The notes beneath the pieces are model-generated. The model was not told the origin of the DNA and ran no database searches. It saw only the letters and a program-made list of their open reading frames with translations. The position numbers and the translations under genes are program-made. DNA of 64,000 bases from an uncultured Collinsella sp. (GTDB lineage Bacteria > Actinomycetota > Coriobacteriia > Coriobacteriales > Coriobacteriaceae): the NCBI GenBank assembly GCA_900762355.1, contig CAAFGE010000041.1, forward strand, positions 3,485 through 67,484. Direction: 5' to 3'. Positions 10,219 through 18,338 of this stretch are shown here, one piece after another. Numbering within the stretch: the stretch's first letter is position 1; each line of letters begins with the position of its first letter.

Positions 10219-10287
10219 AAGTTGCGGTGAATTAGGGACTGAATATGCTATCTAGCAGCAAAAACAGACACTATTTCACCGCAACTT
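10219..10287. repeat. REP-like palindrome, copy 1 (left island edge)
   Basis: AAGTTGCGGTGAA (10219-10231) and TTCACCGCAACTT (10275-10287) are perfect inverted arms. The inner parts ATTAGGGACTGA and GACACTATT are imperfect. Related copies are the half copy at 32127 and the full copy at 40742. It directly abuts a transposase remnant. Confidence 0.8.
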
Positions 10288-10398
10288 ATTGAAGGGCTGT
10301 TTGCGCCAGTTCTGGGCGTCGTCCTCGAGCTATTGATGGATGACGGGCTTGTACGGGTCGAGCTTGCTCGGGACGCTCCTCCTCGCGGGCGGGAGGGC
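10288..10398 (-). pseudogene. Remnant of an IS21-type (IstA-like) transposase
   Basis: Read on the minus strand from about 10390, one frame gives PSKLDPYKPVIHQ, a TAG stop, then LEDDAQNWRKQPFN. From memory this resembles the N-terminal third of IS21-family IstA proteins (KLDPYKPxIDxxLxxDxxxxRKQ). The stop falls where a tryptophan is plausible (TGG to TAG). Similarity ends abruptly at the palindrome at 10287, and no start or catalytic DDE region remains. It is a decayed fragment marking the left side of the cobalamin island. Confidence 0.6.
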
Positions 10399-10417
10399 GC
10401 GCAGGCGCGGCAAGCGC

Positions 10418-11191
10418 CTAGCGCGCGAACTCCCGTAAGAGCGCGTCTTCCACTTCCCGAAGCGAAAGGGCCCCGCTTCCCTCGGCGGGACGGGTGACCA
10501 CGATACAGCGCGCTCCCACGTCGCGCGCGGCGGCGAGCTTCTCGGCCGTGCCGCCTACGGTTCCCGAGTCCTTAGTCACAAGCCACTGGGCGCCCATCTG
10601 CCGAAGCATCGCCTCGTTGAGCTCGCGGGTGAAGGGCCCCTGCATGCCGATGACGTGCGACGGCGAAAACCCCACGTCGATGCACTTCGTTATAGCACCG
10701 GGCAGCGGGAGCACACGCACGAAGAAGCGCTCCGCGAAATCGGCGACGCTCGTGTAGGGAGCAAGCTCCTTGCTCCCCGTCGTGAGAAGAGCGCGACCCG
10801 GGTTCTCGGAGAGAAAGCGCGCCGCGCAGGCAATCGACGCGACCGGCACGACGCCTTTGGGCAGCGACTCGGCCGGGCGCGCAAGGCGCAGGCATCGTGC
10901 ACCCACGGCGAGCGAAGCGGCCCGGATGTTGCCGCTTGCGAGCGTAGCGAAGGGGTGCGTGGCATCGACGACGATGCGCGCGCCGGAAAGCTCGCGCTCC
11001 ATGTCGGCCTCGTCGAGCCTGCCCGCATGCACCTCGATGCCCGGAAGCTCGCCCAAAAGCTCGCCTCCGTACTCGGTTGCCGCGTAGGCACGGGCGGGGA
11101 TGCCCGCCCCGCTCGCCCATTCGCACAGAAGGCGGCCCTCGGTGGTGCCGGCGAAGATGCGCAGCGCCGACGCGGATGCGGGGGCCGTCAC
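10418..11191 (-). CDS. cbiJ: Precorrin-6A (cobalt-precorrin-6A) reductase
   Basis: Reduces the C18-C19 bond of the corrin macrocycle using a pyridine nucleotide. The 257-residue length fits the family. Visible family features are the opening LRIFAGTTEGRLLCEWA, VVDATHPFA near residue 75, and near the C-terminus VTKDSGTVGGTAEKLAAA. It is the last gene of the 17-gene minus-strand operon, and its ATG overlaps the cbiC stop as ATGA, so translation is coupled. Confidence 0.93.
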   Translation of the reverse strand: MTAPASASALRIFAGTTEGRLLCEWASGAGIPARAYAATEYGGELLGELPGIEVHAGRLDEADMERELSGARIVVDATHPFATLASGNIRAASLAVGARCLRLARPAESLPKGVVPVASIACAARFLSENPGRALLTTGSKELAPYTSVADFAERFFVRVLPLPGAITKCIDVGFSPSHVIGMQGPFTRELNEAMLRQMGAQWLVTKDSGTVGGTAEKLAAARDVGARCIVVTRPAEGSGALSLREVEDALLREFAR

Positions 11192-11829
11192 TTCGCGCCA
11201 CCCGTGCGCGTGATCTGGTAGAGCAGCGCGTTCACAATGGCGGCCGCCACGGTCGAGCCGCCCTTGCGACCCCTCGCGACGATGGCCGGCACGCGTCGCG
11301 CGAGTAGCTCCTCTTTCGCCTCGACCACGTTCACAAACCCGACCGGCACCCCAACGACGAGCGCGGGCGCGATCTTCCCCGCGTCCATGAGCTCGGCGAG
11401 GCGCAGAAGTGCTGTGGGAGCGTTGCCGACGGCCACGATAAGCGGACCCTCAATGCGGCAAGCTTTGTCCATGCTCGCAACGGCGCGAGTCGTGCCCGCG
11501 GCGCGCGCAGCCGCGGCGACATCAGGGTCGGCCATGTAGCACACGGCCTTGCAGCCGAGCTTCGCGAGCGCGGGCTTGCTTATGCCTGCGAGCGCCATGT
11601 TCGTGTCGGTGAGCACCGTGGCCCCTGCGCGCAGTGCGTCGAGCGCACAGTGCGCAGCGTCATGGGTGAACACGAGGGAATCGGCGTACGAGAAGTCGGC
11701 AGTGGTGTGGATGACGCGCTTCACGACGGGCTCTTCGAGCGGCGGGAACGTGCGGCCGCCGAGCTCTTCGGTGATGATCTCGAAGCTGCGCCGCTCGATG
11801 TCGCCGGGCGCCATCTCCTTGGAATCCAT
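11188..11829 (-). CDS. cbiC: Cobalt-precorrin-8 methylmutase
   Basis: Moves the C11 methyl to C12, giving cobyrinic acid. The 213-residue protein carries the catalytic histidine in RVIHTTADFSY (His41) and the conserved VGNAPTALLRL and GVPVGFVNVVEAKEEL stretches that line the substrate pocket in CobH/CbiC. The stop of the adenosyltransferase gene upstream directly touches this start (the TAG at 11830-11832 next to the ATG at 11829), and its own stop overlaps cbiJ. Confidence 0.95.
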   Translation of the reverse strand: MDSKEMAPGDIERRSFEIITEELGGRTFPPLEEPVVKRVIHTTADFSYADSLVFTHDAAHCALDALRAGATVLTDTNMALAGISKPALAKLGCKAVCYMADPDVAAAARAAGTTRAVASMDKACRIEGPLIVAVGNAPTALLRLAELMDAGKIAPALVVGVPVGFVNVVEAKEELLARRVPAIVARGRKGGSTVAAAIVNALLYQITRTGGAK

Positions 11830-12345
11830 CTAGTACTCCACTCCTTCCCTTGCACCTATCCCCTGAGCGTAGGGGTGTTTCTCGCACCGCATCTCGGTTA
11901 TGTAGTCGGCCTTCTCCACGATCTTGCGGGAAGGCGCGCGCCCGGTGAGCGCTACTTCGACGCCGCGCGCGGACATATCGAGCGCGCGGTCCACGAGTGC
12001 CTCGTCGACAAGCCCCTTCGAAAGCGCGTCGAGCGCCTCGTCGAGCACGAGCAGCCCCTCCTGCGCGCCCTCGAGCTCGGCGAGCGCGGAAGCGAGGTTC
12101 CCATCGTGCAGCTCGCACGTCGCGGCAAGTTCTTCCGGCGTCATCGACCAGGTGAACTTGTCCGACACCTTCCCCGCGAACACGGGCACGCCGAAATGCC
12201 CGGCGAGCAGGCGCGCCTCCCCGCTTTCGCCGTCTTTCAGGAACTGCACGACGACGACGCGGCGGCCTGCGGCGAGCATGCGAAGGGCGAGCCCCATCGC
12301 CGCCGTGGTCTTGCCTTTGCCGTCGCCATGATACACGTGGATCAT
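11830..12345 (-). CDS. cobA: Cob(I)yrinic acid a,c-diamide adenosyltransferase (CobA/BtuR type)
   Basis: Adds the 5'-deoxyadenosyl ligand to cob(I)alamin or its precursors. The 171-residue protein begins MIHVYHGDGKGKTTAAMGLA with the P-loop at residues 7-14, followed by VVVVQFLKDG and the LLVLDEALDAL Walker B-like segment; these are diagnostic of the CobA/CobO/BtuR family rather than PduO. Here cobA means adenosyltransferase, not uroporphyrinogen methyltransferase. The start overlaps the cbiP stop as ATGA. Confidence 0.93.
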   Translation of the reverse strand: MIHVYHGDGKGKTTAAMGLALRMLAAGRRVVVVQFLKDGESGEARLLAGHFGVPVFAGKVSDKFTWSMTPEELAATCELHDGNLASALAELEGAQEGLLVLDEALDALSKGLVDEALVDRALDMSARGVEVALTGRAPSRKIVEKADYITEMRCEKHPYAQGIGAREGVEY

Positions 12346-13841
12346 ACGCCCTCCTCGATAATGCGGTAGACATACTCCATGTCGAGCGCCCCGCGCACGA
12401 CGTCGGCCAGGCGGTCGAACTCGCGCGCACGGTGATCGGCCGCGGACACCGCGCCCGCAGTACCCACGACGCTCTCGGGCAGGCCGCGCATGCGCGCGAG
12501 CGAGCGCGCGAGGGCGAGCGCCACCCCCGGTTCGTCGAACAGGCCGTGGAGATAGGTTCCGAACACGTTTCCGCAGGCCGCGCCTTCTGGTTTGCCGTCA
12601 ATCGTGCCCGCAGGGGCGCAGGAGACGGTCGTTTCGCCGTCGTGAATCTCGTACCCGCGCGCCGTCATGCCGTTCCACACCGAGAACGCGCCTTGGGCGC
12701 CCGTGATGCGCAGCTCCGACTGGGCGAGGCGCTTTTCCTCCTTGAACACCGTACTTGCAGGGATGAGCCCGAGCCCGCGCGCGGTGCCAGCGCCTTCCCT
12801 GCCGTGCGGGTCGGAAAGCTCGTCTCCCAAAAGCTGGTAGCCTCCGCATATGCCGAGCACCGGCGTGCCCGCGCCCGAAAGCGCGCGTACACAGGCTCCG
12901 ATGCCACTAGCCGCAAGCCAGCGTGCGTCGTCGAGCGTGGTCTTCGAGCCTGGGAGCACCACCAGGTCGGGTCTGCCCAGATCGGTCGTCGAGGAAACGT
13001 AGCGCACCCCCACGCCGGGCACGCGCGAAAGCGGGTCGAAGTCGGTGAAGTTCGACAGATGCGGAAGGCGCACGACGGCGACGTCGATGACGCCGCGCGC
13101 CTCGCGGGCAGATAGGCGCGGCGCGAGCGAGTCCTCGTCGTCCAGGTCGAGCGTAAGATACGGCACGACCCCCACGACGGGAACCCCGCACATCTTCTCG
13201 AGCGGGGCCAAACCCGGGCGTAGGATTTCCACATCGCCGCGGAACTTGTTCACCACAAGCCCCCGCAAAAGAGCGCGATCCTCGGGCGCAAAGAGTGCGA
13301 CCGTGCCGTAGAGCTGGGCAAACACCCCACCTGGGTCGATGTCGCCCGCGAGCAGCACGGGGGAGGACACGGCGCGCGCGAGCCCCATGTTGACGATGTC
13401 GTTTTCGGCAAGGTTGATTTCGACGGGGCTGCCGGCGCCCTCGATGACGATGACGTCGTTTTCCTCCGCGAGCGAATCGAACGCCTCCAAAATCTGCGGC
13501 ATGAGCGCCTTCTTTCGCGCGAAGTAGTCCCTCGCAGCGAAGGCTCCCTGCACCTTGCCAGCCACGATGAGCTGGCTTCGGTGGTCGCTTTCGGGCTTGA
13601 GCAGGATGGGGTTCATGCGCACGTCGGGCGCGATACCGCACGCCTCGGCCTGCATGATCTGGGCGCGCCCCATCTCGAGCCCATCGGCCGTGACACCGCT
13701 GTTGAGCGCCATGTTCTGACTCTTGAAGGGAGCCACGCGCAGGCCGTCCTGCGAAAGCACACGGCACAGCCCCGCCGCAAGCAGGCTCTTCCCCGCGTTC
13801 GACATGGTGCCCTGGATCATGATGGGCTTCGCCCTACCCAC
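12342..13841 (-). CDS. cbiP: Cobyric acid synthase (glutamine-hydrolysing)
   Basis: Amidates side chains b, d, e and g of adenosylcobyrinic a,c-diamide. The 499-residue protein has an N-terminal dethiobiotin-synthetase-like ATP domain (PIMIQGTMSNAGKSLLAAGL) and a C-terminal class I glutaminase domain with the nucleophile in LGICGGYQLLG near residue 332. I chose the GTG at 13841 because AAGGAGGT lies at ideal spacing and the product then matches the family length; a longer reading to 13988 would add an atypical 49-residue tail. The start overlaps the cobD stop by 8 bases. Confidence 0.93.
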   Translation of the reverse strand: MGRAKPIMIQGTMSNAGKSLLAAGLCRVLSQDGLRVAPFKSQNMALNSGVTADGLEMGRAQIMQAEACGIAPDVRMNPILLKPESDHRSQLIVAGKVQGAFAARDYFARKKALMPQILEAFDSLAEENDVIVIEGAGSPVEINLAENDIVNMGLARAVSSPVLLAGDIDPGGVFAQLYGTVALFAPEDRALLRGLVVNKFRGDVEILRPGLAPLEKMCGVPVVGVVPYLTLDLDDEDSLAPRLSAREARGVIDVAVVRLPHLSNFTDFDPLSRVPGVGVRYVSSTTDLGRPDLVVLPGSKTTLDDARWLAASGIGACVRALSGAGTPVLGICGGYQLLGDELSDPHGREGAGTARGLGLIPASTVFKEEKRLAQSELRITGAQGAFSVWNGMTARGYEIHDGETTVSCAPAGTIDGKPEGAACGNVFGTYLHGLFDEPGVALALARSLARMRGLPESVVGTAGAVSAADHRAREFDRLADVVRGALDMEYVYRIIEEGV

Positions 13842-15057
13842 GGGTATCGACCTCCTTCGCCGAGCCTCGGCCATCCGCGCCCGCCATAGCGTAGCTGCAA
13901 GAAGCGCCGCCCCGTTCGTCGGGTTCGACTTCGCCCGATGCACCTTCCGCCCGAAGCGCGCGGCTGAACGCCATCGCAAGCCGGGCATTCTCCTTGCGCG
14001 TGCGCACCGCGACGCGGCACCAGAAGCGGGACAGTACCGAAAACGAGTCGCACGTGCGGACCAAAACCCCCTGTTTATACAGGCGCTCGGGGATGTCTTT
14101 CGCCGGCGTGCGGACTAAAAGGAAGTTCGCATCCGACGGCACGACGGAAAGCCCGAGCGAGGAGAGCTCGTGGGAAAGCCACGCTCGCTCGCCCGCCAAT
14201 ACATCGCGTGTGCGCGAGACGTATTCGACGTCTTCCAGGGCGGCGATGCCCGCGGCCTCGGCGACCGAGGAGACGGGCCACGCCTGCCCCGCCCGACGAA
14301 TCCCCTCGATGAGTTGGGCGTTTCCGCTGATCAGATATCCCAACCGCAACCCCGCCATTCCGTAGAGCTTGGTGAACGCGGAGAGCACGGCCACATGGCG
14401 CGAACACGCGGCGCGTGCGGCCACGCTCCTTTCGCGGGCGTCGGGCGCAAATCCGAGGAAGCACTCGTCCACGACGAGCAGCGCGCCCACCTGCTCGCAG
14501 CGGCAAGCCGCGGCATCGATCACGCTGGGGTCGACGAGGCGCCCCGTCGGGTTGTTCGGATTGCAGAGGTACGCCACGTCTCCCGGCCCCCCAATCGCGC
14601 GGGCGAAGGAGGTGGGCACGTCGAAGTCGTCCGCTTCGGAGAGCGGGAACTCCTGCACGCATGCGCCGTAGTACGATGCCGCCTCCGCATATTCAGAAAA
14701 CGTCGGCGCGCACACGATGATGCGTTTCGGGCGCACCGCCGCGGCGAGCCGCCAGATGATGTCGGACGCGCCCGCGCCGCAGACGATAGTATCTTCGGGA
14801 ATGCCCTGGGCGCGTGCTAGGGCGCGAACGAGGGCGAGGCTTTCCCTATCGGGGTAGGCGTCGATTCGAGAAAGCGCCTTGCAAGCTGCGGCGACGGCGC
14901 GCGGCGAGGGGCCTGCCGGATTCACGTTCACCGAGAAGTCAATGAGGTCGGAGGCGCCCCCTTCGCAAGCGATGCCGAGCGATTGCGTGCTACCCCCATG
15001 CGCACGGGCGCGCAGGATTCCCCCGGCAGCCCGGAGCGCGGCGTGGTCTTCCCTCAT
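13834..15057 (-). CDS. cobD: L-threonine-O-3-phosphate decarboxylase (CobD aminotransferase fold)
   Basis: A PLP enzyme making (R)-1-amino-2-propanol phosphate for the nucleotide loop. The 407 residues show DFSVNVNPAGPSP near the start, CNPNNPTGRL, the PLP-region VVDECFLGF and the Schiff-base lysine in FTKLYGMAGLRLGYL near residue 228. After the usual C-terminus it carries about 35 extra, Gly/Ser/Glu-rich residues running through the cbiP start, which may be a by-product of the overlap. The ATG at 15057 overlaps the cbiB stop as ATGA. A histidinol-phosphate aminotransferase is the nearest alternative, but context favours CobD. Confidence 0.9.
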   Translation of the reverse strand: MREDHAALRAAGGILRARAHGGSTQSLGIACEGGASDLIDFSVNVNPAGPSPRAVAAACKALSRIDAYPDRESLALVRALARAQGIPEDTIVCGAGASDIIWRLAAAVRPKRIIVCAPTFSEYAEAASYYGACVQEFPLSEADDFDVPTSFARAIGGPGDVAYLCNPNNPTGRLVDPSVIDAAACRCEQVGALLVVDECFLGFAPDARERSVAARAACSRHVAVLSAFTKLYGMAGLRLGYLISGNAQLIEGIRRAGQAWPVSSVAEAAGIAALEDVEYVSRTRDVLAGERAWLSHELSSLGLSVVPSDANFLLVRTPAKDIPERLYKQGVLVRTCDSFSVLSRFWCRVAVRTRKENARLAMAFSRALRAEGASGEVEPDERGGASCSYAMAGADGRGSAKEVDTRG

Positions 15058-16028
15058 GCCATCGCCCCCACGGCGAGCACGACCGCCGAGCGCGCGGCAC
15101 CGAAGACGACGAGCGCGCATACGGACGCGGCGAGCATGAGCCTTGTCGCCCGGGCGATGTCGCCCCACTCGATTTCGCGGGACGCGTCGCCTATCGTCGG
15201 CTTCTCAACGAGCTTGCCAAAATACACCGCGGGTCCTGCCAGACGCAGCCCGAGCGCGCCCGCGCACGCTGACTCGGTCTGCGCTGAGTTGGGGCTCGCA
15301 TGGCGACGCCTGTCGCGGCGCCAGATGCGCGCCGCCCCGCGCGCATCGAGACCGACGATCGGGCACACGGCGATCATGAGCAAGGCCGATAAGCGCGAGG
15401 GAATCCAGTTCACCGCATCATCGAGGTGCGCCGAGGCGCAGCCGAAGTCGATATAGCGCTCGTTTTTGTAGCCCACCATGCTGTCGAGCGTGTTCACCGC
15501 CTTGTACGCCATACCCAAGGGCGCACCCCCAATCATAAGGTAGAAAAGCGGCGCGATGACGCCGTCGCTCGCGTTCTCCGCCACCGTTTCCACGGCGGCG
15601 CGCGCGACGCCCTGCTCGTCGAGAACAGACGTGTCGCGTCCCACGATGAGCCCGACGGCTTCGCGAGCCGCGACAAGGCCGCCCTTCGAGAACGCGCGGG
15701 CCACGGCCAGGCTCTGGCGGCGCAGCTCGCATGCCGCGAGAATCTGATAGCTCGCCCATGCCTCGGCCACGAAGCGCAAGCCGGAGTGAACCATGCCGCA
15801 AAGATGCAGGATTCCCCAGGTCAAAAGCCCACACGCAAGCGGAAGCGCCACGGCGAGCACAAGCCCTGCGGCGCGCGTGCCCGCGGACGTTTGCGGGAAT
15901 GCGCCCCGCAGGCGGCCTTCGGCCCACGTGATCGCGCGCCCCATGGCGACGACGGGATGGGGAAGCCAGCGCGGGTCGCCGAAGGCAAGGTCAGCCGCGA
16001 ACCCGGCGGCGACGGCAAGAATCGTCAT
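15054..16028 (-). CDS. cbiB: Adenosylcobinamide-phosphate synthase
   Basis: An integral membrane protein that couples aminopropanol (phosphate) to adenosylcobyric acid. The 324 residues open with the diagnostic AAGFAADLAFGDPRWLPHPV and include GRDTSVLDEQGVARAAVET, NASDGVIAPLFYLMIGG and AYKAVNTLDSMVGYKNERY, all core CbiB motifs. Several hydrophobic spans are visible. The ATG at 16028 shares one base with the upstream stop (TGATG). Confidence 0.95.
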   Translation of the reverse strand: MTILAVAAGFAADLAFGDPRWLPHPVVAMGRAITWAEGRLRGAFPQTSAGTRAAGLVLAVALPLACGLLTWGILHLCGMVHSGLRFVAEAWASYQILAACELRRQSLAVARAFSKGGLVAAREAVGLIVGRDTSVLDEQGVARAAVETVAENASDGVIAPLFYLMIGGAPLGMAYKAVNTLDSMVGYKNERYIDFGCASAHLDDAVNWIPSRLSALLMIAVCPIVGLDARGAARIWRRDRRRHASPNSAQTESACAGALGLRLAGPAVYFGKLVEKPTIGDASREIEWGDIARATRLMLAASVCALVVFGAARSAVVLAVGAMA

Positions 16029-17029
16029 CACCGGGCATCGCCCCCCGAAGCGGGGTGAACGTCGCGAAGGCAGCGCCCATCCCAGGTGGCGGCCCATGCG
16101 CCGCCCGGCTCGGTATGCACGTCGAAGTATCCCATTTTCGGGACAGCTAACTCGGAGAGCAGCGCTTTCACGGTACCCGCGTGAACAACGAAGACGACGC
16201 GCCCACTCCCCTGGGCGCGCTCCGATTCGCACGCCTCCCGAAACGCCGCGATGACGCGGCAGGTGAAATCGCTCTTGCCCTCGCCATGCGGGCAGCGCGT
16301 CTCGCACCAGGAGTCTACCCAGGCGCGGTAGCGCGCATCCTTTTTAAGCTCGGCGGCGCTTCGCCCCTCGAAGTCGCCGAAATCCATCTCGCGCAGACCG
16401 GGGCACGCCATTAGCTCCGCGTTCGGGAAGAGGATGCGCGCCGTCTGGTCGGTGCGGGCCATGCCGCTCGTGATAACACGGAATACGTCACGATCACACG
16501 CGAGGTCGCGCAAAGCGCGCTCGCCCGCGCTCGACAGGGGCTCGTCGGTGCCCGCCCCGCTGTAGCGATGGTCTTCCGTGCCCGCCGTGGCACCATGGCG
16601 CACGAAGACGACATCCAAAGGCGCGCCCGCTCCCTGCGTACCTCGAGGCGCATCGGCAAGGTTTCCTTTGATGACCTGGGGAATCCCGCACGTCATGCGC
16701 ACGACGACGTCGGCGCGCGCAGCGAGCGCGCATCCCAGGCGCCCCGCGCGCTCGCGCCATTGGGCGTCTTCCGCACGCATGGGGACGACCCCCGAGCCGA
16801 CCAAGGACAGAATCACTGCGTCGAAGCCGATCAGCCGCTCAAGCGCTCGGTCAGCATCGAGCGCGCGTACAAGTTCCTCAGCACGGTACGCGACGCGGCC
16901 GGCAAAAGCCGCGGGCACGTCGTCCTCCGCAAGCTGTGCCGCGTCGACGAAATCGTCCGCCGCGAACCCGAGCTTTTCGCGCACGAAGGTCCTCTTCCCC
17001 GAATGCGCGCCACCTACCACGAGTATCAT
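16028..17029 (-). CDS. CobU-like domain fused to alpha-ribazole phosphatase-like domain
   Basis: A 333-residue two-domain protein. Residues 1-135 look like a shortened or diverged CobU kinase: a P-loop-like VVGGAHSGKRTF at 3-14, then VILSLVGSGVVPMRAEDAQW and MTCGIPQVIKGN, which align with the GxGxVP and GIPxxxKG regions of CobU. Residues 140-333 are a histidine phosphatase with VVFVRHGATAG, as in CobC. An intact cobU lies two genes upstream, so the first domain may be redundant or regulatory. The start overlaps the cobS stop as ATGA. Confidence 0.8.
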   Translation of the reverse strand: MILVVGGAHSGKRTFVREKLGFAADDFVDAAQLAEDDVPAAFAGRVAYRAEELVRALDADRALERLIGFDAVILSLVGSGVVPMRAEDAQWRERAGRLGCALAARADVVVRMTCGIPQVIKGNLADAPRGTQGAGAPLDVVFVRHGATAGTEDHRYSGAGTDEPLSSAGERALRDLACDRDVFRVITSGMARTDQTARILFPNAELMACPGLREMDFGDFEGRSAAELKKDARYRAWVDSWCETRCPHGEGKSDFTCRVIAAFREACESERAQGSGRVVFVVHAGTVKALLSELAVPKMGYFDVHTEPGGAWAATWDGRCLRDVHPASGGDAR

Positions 17030-17793
17030 AGGAGCATTCCCCCCGCCACCAGCATGGCAAGCATCGCGAGCTCGGCCCATTGCAGAAACCATCCGGCCAA
17101 ATCCCCCGTCACCCCGCCGAAGCGGGACAGGGCAACATGGCGGTACCACACGAGCGCCAAAAGCCCCGCCACCGCCATAAGGGCGCCGACGGCCTGAGCG
17201 CACGCGACCATCCCTGCAGCCGAAGCCGCAGCGAAAGCGCAAAGCGGTATGACGATCGCCGCGCGCTTCTTCGCAGGCGAGAGCCCCACGGCCATGCCGT
17301 CCGCCCGCGCGGCAGGCCAGCATTCAACGGCGAGCCCCGAAAGCGCGCGGGAGAACACGAGCGAGCACAGAAGCGCGAGGAACGCCCCCGCCGTAAGCGG
17401 CAGCGCGGTGAACAGGGAAAACTGCAGAATAAGGTACACAACAACACCGATGACCCCGAAGGCGCCCGCCCGCGGGTCGTGCATGATCTCGAGTTTTCGC
17501 TCGCGCGGGGCCCAACTTGCAAGCGCATCGGAGGTGTCGCAGAGCCCGTCTAGGTGGATGCCCCCCGTCACCGCCACAGGCAGCGCCACGAGCACGGCCG
17601 CGACGATGGTCGCGGGCACGCCGAGCAGGTTCGCAACGTGTCCCCACGCCGTCATGAGGAAGCCTTCCGCAAGGCCCACCAGGGGAAACGCGGCAAGCGC
17701 ATGGGTTGACCCGAAATCGGTCCAGGCCGATTTCGGGACGGGGATGCGCGAGAACGTTCCGAACGCCGCGCCGATTGCCTCTACTATCTTCAC
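17026..17793 (-). CDS. cobS: Adenosylcobinamide-GDP ribazoletransferase (cobalamin synthase)
   Basis: A membrane enzyme that joins alpha-ribazole(-phosphate) to adenosylcobinamide-GDP. The 255-residue protein shows the family's FSRIPVP near the start, AVTGGIHLDGLCDTSDAL near residue 80 (catalytic DGxxD region), and KLEIMHDPRAGAFGVIG, followed by several hydrophobic spans. I use the GTG at 17793, which overlaps the cobU stop as GTGA and yields the usual length; the open frame further upstream runs through cobU in another phase. Confidence 0.94.
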   Translation of the reverse strand: MKIVEAIGAAFGTFSRIPVPKSAWTDFGSTHALAAFPLVGLAEGFLMTAWGHVANLLGVPATIVAAVLVALPVAVTGGIHLDGLCDTSDALASWAPRERKLEIMHDPRAGAFGVIGVVVYLILQFSLFTALPLTAGAFLALLCSLVFSRALSGLAVECWPAARADGMAVGLSPAKKRAAIVIPLCAFAAASAAGMVACAQAVGALMAVAGLLALVWYRHVALSRFGGVTGDLAGWFLQWAELAMLAMLVAGGMLL

Positions 17794-18338
17794 CTTGTAG
17801 GTCCTTCGCCTTTCATCCACACGGGAATCCCGCATACCACTTCGACTGCGCGGTCGGCCAACGCCGCCACGCCCGCGTTCACGCGCGCGAGCGCGCGCCT
17901 CCATGCCTCGGTCCCCTCATCGTAGCGTATCCCATCGGCGAACACGTCGACGGTGACCACCACCGTATACGCAGCGGCCTGAGCGAGACGTTCGATGCCT
18001 CCGAGCACCTCGCGCGCCACAGCGTCGGGATCACGTGGAGACAAGCCGCCCTCCCCGAAGAGCTCGTTCGCAACCAGGTTGCCCACGTCCTCCAAAAGAA
18101 GCGTGCAGCCGCGCGGAAGCCCGGGCACTGCTGCGCCCACGTCACGCGTGAGCTCGAGGGTGGAAAACCCCTTGCCCTCGCGCATCGCCCGATGGCGCGC
18201 GATGCGGCGGGTGCCCTCTTCCCCGAAGGGCTCCATCGTTGCCAGGTACACGCGGGGGCCGTCGTGCCCGAGGCACAGGGACTCGGCATAGGCGCTCTTG
18301 CCGCTCGCGGCGGCGCCGATAACGAACGTCACCGTCAT
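17790..18338 (-). CDS. cobU: Adenosylcobinamide kinase / guanylyltransferase
   Basis: Phosphorylates adenosylcobinamide and then activates it with GTP. The 182 residues contain the P-loop VIGAAASGKSAYAE (residues 6-19), the RIARHRAMR block that carries the guanylylated histidine in CobU, LLLEDVGNLVANELF and the terminal VVCGIPVWMKG. The length is normal. It is coupled on both sides (ATGA with cobT, GTGA with cobS). Confidence 0.94.
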   Translation of the reverse strand: MTVTFVIGAAASGKSAYAESLCLGHDGPRVYLATMEPFGEEGTRRIARHRAMREGKGFSTLELTRDVGAAVPGLPRGCTLLLEDVGNLVANELFGEGGLSPRDPDAVAREVLGGIERLAQAAAYTVVVTVDVFADGIRYDEGTEAWRRALARVNAGVAALADRAVEVVCGIPVWMKGEGPTR

